A stretch of DNA of 9,910 bases from Planctomycetota bacterium (lineage in GTDB: Bacteria; Planctomycetota; Phycisphaerae; Phycisphaerales; SM1A02): positions 1 through 9,910 of the forward strand of contig RFOC01000062.1 of the NCBI GenBank assembly GCA_009926815.1, given 5' to 3'. Positions 5,677 to 9,910 of the stretch are shown one piece after another. How positions within the stretch are numbered: the first letter of the stretch is position 1; every line of letters starts with the position of its first letter. Made by a program: the position numbers and the translations under genes. The notes below the pieces were generated by a model. It saw only the letters and a program-made list of their open reading frames with translations, had not been told where the DNA came from and ran no database searches.

Positions 5677-6610
5677 GGCCGCCGTTCGCGTGGCGTTCCT
5701 GGGCAGCGGCGCGCTTGGCGTGCCCACGCTCGAGGCGCTGCATCGGGCTGGACGCGTGGGCGTGGTGGTGAGTCAGCCCGATCGGCCGGCGGGACGGGGA
5801 CGCCAGCTGACCCCCACGCCGGTGTCGGCATGGGCCCTGGCGCATGGTCTGCCGCTGGTCCGCACCGAGGACGCGAACGTGGGCGAGGCCCTGGCCGCGG
5901 TGCAGGCGTGCGGCGGACCGCTGGTGGTGGTGGCCTTCGGCCAGAAGCTGGGGCCGTCACTGCTGCAGGGCCGGGCCAGCGTGAACCTGCATCCCTCGGC
6001 GCTGCCCCGGTGGCGGGGTGCGGCGCCCATCCAGCGAGCCATGCTGGCCGGCGAGGACACGATCGGCGTCTGCGCCATCGAGGTTGCGGATCGCATGGAC
6101 GCCGGCCCCATCCTGGGTCAGTTCACCACGCGGGTGGGCGCCCTGGAGACCGCCGGCGAGGTGCTGGATCGGGTGGCGATCGAGTCGGTGCCCATGATGG
6201 AGCGCGTGGTGGAGGACCTGCTTCGCGGCGCGGCCGTGGCTCAGGCGCAGGACGAGACCCGGGCCACGCGCGCGGCCAAGCTCTCGCGGTCGGATGCCTG
6301 GGTGGACTTCGCCGGCGCCGCGGACCCGGTGCGGCTTCGCATCCACGGTCTGCAGCCCTGGCCCGGATGCATGGCCCGCGTCGATGGCCGTCCGCTTCGC
6401 CTGCTTCGCGTGGGTCCGGCCGCGGGTGCGGGGCGTCCGGGCGAGGTGCTGGCGGATGGTGCCGTGGCCTGCGGCGAGGGAGCCATCCTGCCGATGGAGG
6501 TGCAGTCACCCGGTGCACGGGCCATGCCGTGGGCCGAGTGGCTTCGGGGTCAGCGCCTGGGTCCCGGGCGTCGGCTCGAATCATCGCCCGAGTCGGGCGA
6601 GTCGGCGTGA
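5669..6610 (+). CDS. fmt: Methionyl-tRNA formyltransferase
   Basis: Transfers a formyl group from 10-formyl-tetrahydrofolate to Met-tRNA(fMet) for translation initiation. From ATG 5669 it has 313 residues, close to the E. coli enzyme (about 315). Seen: the N-terminal Rossmann start V-R-V-A-F-L-G-S-G at residues 6-14, the folate-site segment N106-L-H108-P-S-A-L-P-R-W-R-G-A-A-P-I, and D144 in R-M-D-A-G-P-I. N106, H108 and D144 fall at the same numbers as the known catalytic residues of the E. coli enzyme. The C-terminal tRNA-binding domain follows (A-A-K-L-S-R-S-D-A..., then L-Q-P-W-P-G). A longer frame upstream to 5624 adds 15 residues unlike the family and lies inside def, so I reject it. The start overlaps the def end by 8 bases, with AAGGA about 11 bases upstream. 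The stop overlaps the queA ATG (TGATG). The last ten or so residues are a Ser/Glu-rich tail. Confidence 0.96.
   Translation: MAEAAVRVAFLGSGALGVPTLEALHRAGRVGVVVSQPDRPAGRGRQLTPTPVSAWALAHGLPLVRTEDANVGEALAAVQACGGPLVVVAFGQKLGPSLLQGRASVNLHPSALPRWRGAAPIQRAMLAGEDTIGVCAIEVADRMDAGPILGQFTTRVGALETAGEVLDRVAIESVPMMERVVEDLLRGAAVAQAQDETRATRAAKLSRSDAWVDFAGAADPVRLRIHGLQPWPGCMARVDGRPLRLLRVGPAAGAGRPGEVLADGAVACGEGAILPMEVQSPGARAMPWAEWLRGQRLGPGRRLESSPESGESA
6584..6600. repeat. Inverted repeat, 8-base arms, just before the queA start
   Basis: The arms TCGCCCGA and TCGGGCGA flank a single G, ending 9 bases before ATG 6610. In RNA it could fold as a short GC hairpin where the queA ribosome site would be expected. It lies in the last codons of fmt, so coding constraint or chance at this GC content may explain it. 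Confidence 0.35.
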
Positions 6611-7683
6611 TGGTGGATCTTCGCCGCGAGGACCTGGAGTACCCCTTCGACACGAGGCACATCGCCGCGCGGCCGGTGGAGCCGCGCGATTCGGCCCGCA
6701 TGCTGGTGGTGGAGCGGCAGGCCGACCGCGTGCATCACGCGTGCGTGCGCGACCTGCCGCAATGGCTTCGCGCCGGCGACACGCTGGTGGTGAACCGGAC
6801 GCGCGTGCGGCACGCGAGGCTGGCGATGCGGCGAGCCTCGGATGGCCGGCCCTTCGAGGGCCTGCTGGCCGAGCCGCTGGGTGGTGGCGACTGGCTGCTG
6901 CTGGTCCGCGGCGCGAAGCGGCTGCATGCCGGCGACCGACTGGAGGTGATGGATGCGAGGGGCTCGGCGGTGGCCGGTCTGGCGTGCGTGGAGAGGACGC
7001 CCGAGGGCTGGCGTGTGCGGGTTCCGGACGGCACCGACGTGCAGGCGGCGCTCGATCGAGCCGGCCACACGCCGCTTCCGCCCTACATCCTGAAGGCGCG
7101 CGGCACGCAGGCGATTCCGGAAGCCTTCGATCGCGACCACTACCAGACCGTCTACGCCGATGACCGCCGGATGCATTCGGTGGCGGCGCCCACCGCGGGC
7201 CTGCACTTCACGCCGGAACTGCTCGATCGCCTCTCCCGCATGGGCGTGGGCCGGGCCTCGGTCACGCTGGAGGTGGGCATGGGCACGTTCAAGCCGGTGG
7301 AGGCCCGGACGCTCTCGGCGCACGCCATGCATCGTGAACGCTACGAGGTGCCCGCCGAGACGCTGGAACTTCTTCGGCGCCGGCAGGGGCCGCCCTCGGG
7401 TCGGCTGGTGGCGGTGGGCACCACCACGGTGCGATCGCTGGAGTCGCTGCCCGAACCGCTGCCCGAGCGGACCTGGACCGACGAGAGTTCGCTGCTCATC
7501 CAGCCTGGCCACGCCTTCCGCCATGTGGATGTCCTGATGACCAACTTCCACCTGCCCGGCAGCACGCTGCTCGCCCTGGTGGGGGCGTTCATGGGCCTGG
7601 ACCGGTTGAAGCGGCTCTACGCGATGGCCCAGCGCGAGGGCTACCGGTTCTTCAGCTACGGCGACTGCATGCTGATCCTGTAG
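6610..7683 (+). CDS. queA: S-adenosylmethionine:tRNA ribosyltransferase-isomerase
   Basis: Cytoplasmic enzyme that transfers and rearranges the ribose of S-adenosylmethionine onto 7-aminomethyl-7-deazaguanine in tRNA to give epoxyqueuosine, the next-to-last step of queuosine synthesis at the wobble position. It has 357 residues, matching the usual length of about 350. Family signatures in order: L-V-V-N-R-T-R-V (early beta strand; N-x-T-R-V is common), T-P-L-P-P-Y-I, Y-Q-T-V-Y-A, S-V-A-A-P-T-A-G-L-H-F-T, V-T-L-E-V-G-M-G-T-F-K-P-V, V-G-T-T-T-V-R-S-L-E, L-M-T-N-F-H-L-P-G-S-T-L-L and the C-terminal G-D-C-M-L-I. The same frame stays open back to 5830, but that stretch is the shadow of fmt. ATG 6610 overlaps the fmt stop (TGATG); GTG 6607 and GTG 6613 are neighbouring alternatives. 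No tgt or other queuosine gene is in the window. No clear Shine-Dalgarno sequence precedes it, so translation may depend on coupling to fmt. Confidence 0.95.
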   Translation: MVDLRREDLEYPFDTRHIAARPVEPRDSARMLVVERQADRVHHACVRDLPQWLRAGDTLVVNRTRVRHARLAMRRASDGRPFEGLLAEPLGGGDWLLLVRGAKRLHAGDRLEVMDARGSAVAGLACVERTPEGWRVRVPDGTDVQAALDRAGHTPLPPYILKARGTQAIPEAFDRDHYQTVYADDRRMHSVAAPTAGLHFTPELLDRLSRMGVGRASVTLEVGMGTFKPVEARTLSAHAMHRERYEVPAETLELLRRRQGPPSGRLVAVGTTTVRSLESLPEPLPERTWTDESSLLIQPGHAFRHVDVLMTNFHLPGSTLLALVGAFMGLDRLKRLYAMAQREGYRFFSYGDCMLIL

Positions 7684-7684
7684 G

Positions 7685-7690
7685 TACCCT
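7685..7690 (+). promoter_or_regulatory. Possible -10-like hexamer (TACCCT) before murE
   Basis: TACCCT has the TAnnnT pattern and ends 6 bases before the murE ATG, in the 13-base gap after queA. A start of transcription here would give a leaderless murE mRNA. No -35 box is evident, and read-through from queA is the simpler source of message. Confidence 0.18.
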
Positions 7691-7696
7691 GACCGC

Positions 7697-9181
7697 ATGC
7701 GCTGGAAGGAACTGCTCGCGAAGGTGCCGTCGCTTGCGGGGGAAGGCGCCGCGGATCCCCAGATCCTGTCCATCGCCGACGACAGCCGTCGGGTGGACAG
7801 GGGCACGCTCTTCGTGGCGCGTGGCGGATCACGGACGGATGGCGGCTCGTTCATCGCCGATGCGGTGGCCCGCGGCGCGGTGGCGGTGGTGGCGGCGCCT
7901 GGCGTGACCGTGCCCGCGGGCGTGGCGGTGGGCCGCACCCCGGATCCTGCGGTGGCCGCGGCGCAGGTGGCGCATGCCTTCCACGGATTCCCGGCGCGGC
8001 AGCTGAAGGTGGCGGGCGTGACCGGCACCAACGGCAAGACCACCATCGCGTTCCTGCTGCAGCAGTGCATGGCGGCGGCGGGGCGGAAGTTCGGCCTCAT
8101 CGGCACCGTGCTCACGGATGACGGTCGACAGCGGCTCTCGAGCGAGCTGACCACGCCCGGCGCCATCGAGCTGGCGGGGCTGCTGGCGCGCATGCGCGAC
8201 AACGGCTGCAGCGGCGTGAGCATGGAGACCAGCAGCCATGCGCTGGATCAGGGCCGCGTGGCGGGCATCGACTTCGCCGTGGCCACCTTCACCAATCTCT
8301 CGGGTGACCATCTGGACTACCACGGGACCATGGAGGCCTACGCCGACGCGAAGGCGAGGCTCTTCGAGGGCCTGGCCAACGGCGCCTGGGCGGTGGTGAA
8401 CGCGGATGACCCCGCCCATCGCCGCATGCTGCGCGATTGCCGCGCCCGCGTGGTGCGCTGCGGCTTCTCGGGTGGCGAGTCCCTGGATGCCGAGGTGGCC
8501 GTGCTGGAGGCCAGGCTGGGCTCCATGCGCGTGCGACTGCAGGGTCCCTGGGGCGAGCTGCAGGCGAGGTTGCCCATGATGGGCCGCCACAACTGCATGA
8601 ACGCGCTGCAGGCCGTGGCGGCGGCGTGGGCCCTGGGGGTGGAGCGGGAGGCGCTGGAGCGAGCCATGGCCGTGGCGAAGGCGCCGCCGGGTCGCCTGGA
8701 GCCGGTCACGGAACCGGATGCCCCCTTCGCGGTGATGGTGGACTATGCGCACACCGACGATGCGCTGCTGAACGTGCTTCGCGCGGTCCGGCCGGCCCTG
8801 CCGCAGGATGGCCGGCTGATCGTGGTCTTCGGCTGCGGCGGTGATCGAGACCGGACCAAGCGTCCACGCATGGCGCGCGTGGCCTGCGAGTTCTCCGATC
8901 GCATCGTGATCACCAGCGACAACCCGCGCACCGAGGATCCCGAGGCCATCCTGGCGGAGATCCGGACCGGGGTGCCGCCGCACCGGGCGGACCGGGTGAC
9001 CTGCATCGTGGACCGTCGCGAGGCCATCCATCAGGCGGTCCGCATGGCCCGGCCAGGCGACGCCGTGGTCATCGCCGGCAAGGGGCACGAGGACTACCAG
9101 ATCATCGGCCGCGAGAAGCGACCCTTCGACGATCGTCAGGTGGCGATCGAGGCGCTGGCCGGCGCAGGAATCCACGCGTGA
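7697..9181 (+). CDS. murE: UDP-N-acetylmuramoyl-L-alanyl-D-glutamate--2,6-diaminopimelate ligase
   Basis: Cytoplasmic ATP-dependent ligase that adds the third amino acid to the peptidoglycan stem peptide. It has 494 residues, normal for the family. N-terminal domain with D-D-S-R-R-V and L-F-V-A; ATP P-loop G110-T-N-G-K-T-T116; M-E-T-S-S-H-A-L; N-L-S-G-D-H-L-D-Y-H-G-T-M with a following A-K-A-R-L-F lysine segment (the carbamylated lysine of the family lies here); H-N-C-M-N-A-L-Q-A; D-Y-A-H-T-D-D-A-L; D408-N-P-R411; and G-K-G-H-E-D-Y-Q near the end. The DNPR motif is the established mark of meso-diaminopimelate specificity, as against lysine-adding enzymes. It follows queA after 13 bases, with only a weak AGG before the ATG. 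Its stop overlaps the murF GTG (GTGA), so the two ligases are probably coupled. Confidence 0.96.
   Translation: MRWKELLAKVPSLAGEGAADPQILSIADDSRRVDRGTLFVARGGSRTDGGSFIADAVARGAVAVVAAPGVTVPAGVAVGRTPDPAVAAAQVAHAFHGFPARQLKVAGVTGTNGKTTIAFLLQQCMAAAGRKFGLIGTVLTDDGRQRLSSELTTPGAIELAGLLARMRDNGCSGVSMETSSHALDQGRVAGIDFAVATFTNLSGDHLDYHGTMEAYADAKARLFEGLANGAWAVVNADDPAHRRMLRDCRARVVRCGFSGGESLDAEVAVLEARLGSMRVRLQGPWGELQARLPMMGRHNCMNALQAVAAAWALGVEREALERAMAVAKAPPGRLEPVTEPDAPFAVMVDYAHTDDALLNVLRAVRPALPQDGRLIVVFGCGGDRDRTKRPRMARVACEFSDRIVITSDNPRTEDPEAILAEIRTGVPPHRADRVTCIVDRREAIHQAVRMARPGDAVVIAGKGHEDYQIIGREKRPFDDRQVAIEALAGAGIHA
9166..9169 (+). promoter_or_regulatory. Ribosome binding site (AGGA) supporting the GTG start of murF
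   Basis: AGGA within the last murE codons lies 8 bases before GTG 9178, a normal spacing, and supports the GTG as start. Confidence 0.5.
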
Positions 9182-9910
9182 GCGCGTTCCTCTCGCCCCA
9201 GGAGATCGCCCACGTCACGGGAGGCCGATGGCTGGAGGCTCCGCCCGAGGCGGTGGCTGGGGTGGGCACCGACACGCGGGAGCGGCTCGACGGCCGCCTC
9301 TTCGTGGCCCTCAAGGGGGAGCGATTCGATGCCCACGACTACGTGGCGAAGGCCGCCGAGCAGGGGGCGGCAGCCGTGCTGGTGGAGCGGCCGGTTCCCT
9401 GTGCTGCGCCCAGGCTGCTGGTGCCGGATGCGCTGCGAGCGCTGCAGGCCATGGCCGCGGCGTGGCGGGCGAAGTTGCCCAACGCGTGGTGCGTGGCCAT
9501 CACCGGCAGCGCGGGCAAGACCACGGTGCGGCGGCTGATCGAGGCCGTCTTCCGCGAGCTGGGGCCCACGCACGCGAGCCCGAGGAGCTTCAACAACCAT
9601 CTCGGGGTGCCGCTCACGCTGCTGTCGGCGCCGGCCGACACCCGGTATCTGGTCGTGGAGATCGGCATGAACAATCCCGGCGAGATCGAGCCGCTTGCCC
9701 GCATGGCCGCGCCTCGCGTGGCCATGGTGGTGAACGCGGGCACGGCGCACCTGGGTGGCCTGGGCAGCCGGGAAGCCATCGCCCGCGAGAAGTCGACCAT
9801 CGCCCGCGGCCTGCAGGGGGCCGGCCTGTTCGTGGTGCACGGTGATCAGGACCACCTGCTGCACGAGGCGATGCGGGAGTCGCTGCCCGCCGGCGGGCGG
9901 ATCATCGGGT
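9178..9910 (+). CDS. murF: UDP-N-acetylmuramoyl-tripeptide--D-alanyl-D-alanine ligase (3' partial)
   Basis: Cytoplasmic ATP-dependent ligase that adds D-Ala-D-Ala to the UDP-MurNAc-tripeptide made by MurE, finishing the soluble pentapeptide precursor. The frame is open from GTG 9178 to the window end, 244 residues of an expected 450 or so. Seen: N-terminal domain with G-V-G-T-D-T-R-E and G-R-L-F-V-A-L-K-G-E-R-F-D-A-H-D-Y (the usual F-x-G-E-x-x-D-G-H-x-F region), P-loop G110-S-A-G-K-T-T116, S-F-N-N-H-L-G-V-P-L-T-L-L, V-E-I-G-M-N-N-P-G-E-I, and A-G-T-A-H-L-G-G-L-G-S-R-E-A-I-A-R-E-K. These separate it from MurE and MurC/D. The GTG overlaps the murE stop, and an AGGA lies 8 bases upstream. The C-terminal domain is outside the window. 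Confidence 0.95.
   Translation, partial: MSAFLSPQEIAHVTGGRWLEAPPEAVAGVGTDTRERLDGRLFVALKGERFDAHDYVAKAAEQGAAAVLVERPVPCAAPRLLVPDALRALQAMAAAWRAKLPNAWCVAITGSAGKTTVRRLIEAVFRELGPTHASPRSFNNHLGVPLTLLSAPADTRYLVVEIGMNNPGEIEPLARMAAPRVAMVVNAGTAHLGGLGSREAIAREKSTIARGLQGAGLFVVHGDQDHLLHEAMRESLPAGGRIIG

Noticed and set aside
5830..6609. Upstream extension of the queA frame by 260 residues
   Set aside because: It lies wholly within fmt in another frame, is Gly/Arg-rich, and QueA family length is reached from ATG 6610.
6550..8223. 557-residue open frame on the minus strand across queA and murE
   Set aside because: Antisense shadow spanning the border of two well-supported genes on the other strand.
7829..9175. 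448-residue open frame on the minus strand opposite murE
   Set aside because: His/Arg/Gly-rich translation without domains, fully antisense to a motif-complete MurE.

Overview
The window is high-GC bacterial DNA, almost fully coding, with no mobile element, CRISPR array, tRNA or rRNA that I can see. From about position 750 to the end it reads as one genome: a Gram-negative-type, peptidoglycan-making bacterium with a Kdo-containing envelope (kdsB) and meso-diaminopimelate cell-wall chemistry (murE with the DNPR motif). The M1 peptidase with a HEAT-like tail and the TPR protein with a short 'MIFPWKK' start fit Planctomycetota (Phycisphaerae-like). That placement is an inference from protein style and was not checked by any search.

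Layout. (1) 1-530, +: the 3' part of an enoyl-CoA hydratase-family gene of the ECHDC3 type. (2) 527-2767, +: a single open frame starting with a copper-type heavy-metal-associated (HMA) domain (residues 9-73) that passes without a break into an M1 zinc aminopeptidase with a HEAT-like C-terminus, but without the N-terminal part of the M1 fold. (3) 2769-5029, -: a TPR-protein gene and kdsB, overlapping as TGATG; kdsB converges on the peptidase gene with a 1-base gap. (4) 5030-5157: the only real intergenic space, a divergent promoter region. (5) 5158-9910, +: a tight run of def, fmt, queA, murE and murF, with murF cut off by the window end.

The most notable point is the break inside ORF 527-2767 at about 740-755. 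Left of it GC is about 63% (hand count of bases 1-720), with TTG/CTC/CTA leucine codons and many GAA codons. Right of it GC is about 71% (bases 781-1080), with CTG and GAG dominating. The change falls inside the ORF and not at the gene border at 527. The protein also switches there from the end of an HMA domain into the middle of the M1 fold. The simplest reading is a chimeric contig (or a recent recombination) joining an ECH-copper ATPase locus of one organism to the M1 peptidase locus of another. A real HMA-peptidase fusion is possible but less likely.

The plus-strand run links N-formyl-methionine metabolism (Fmt puts the formyl group on initiator tRNA, Def removes it from new proteins), queuosine tRNA modification (QueA) and cytoplasmic muropeptide assembly (MurE, MurF). 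The minus-strand pair links a TPR scaffold-like protein to CMP-Kdo synthesis for the outer membrane.
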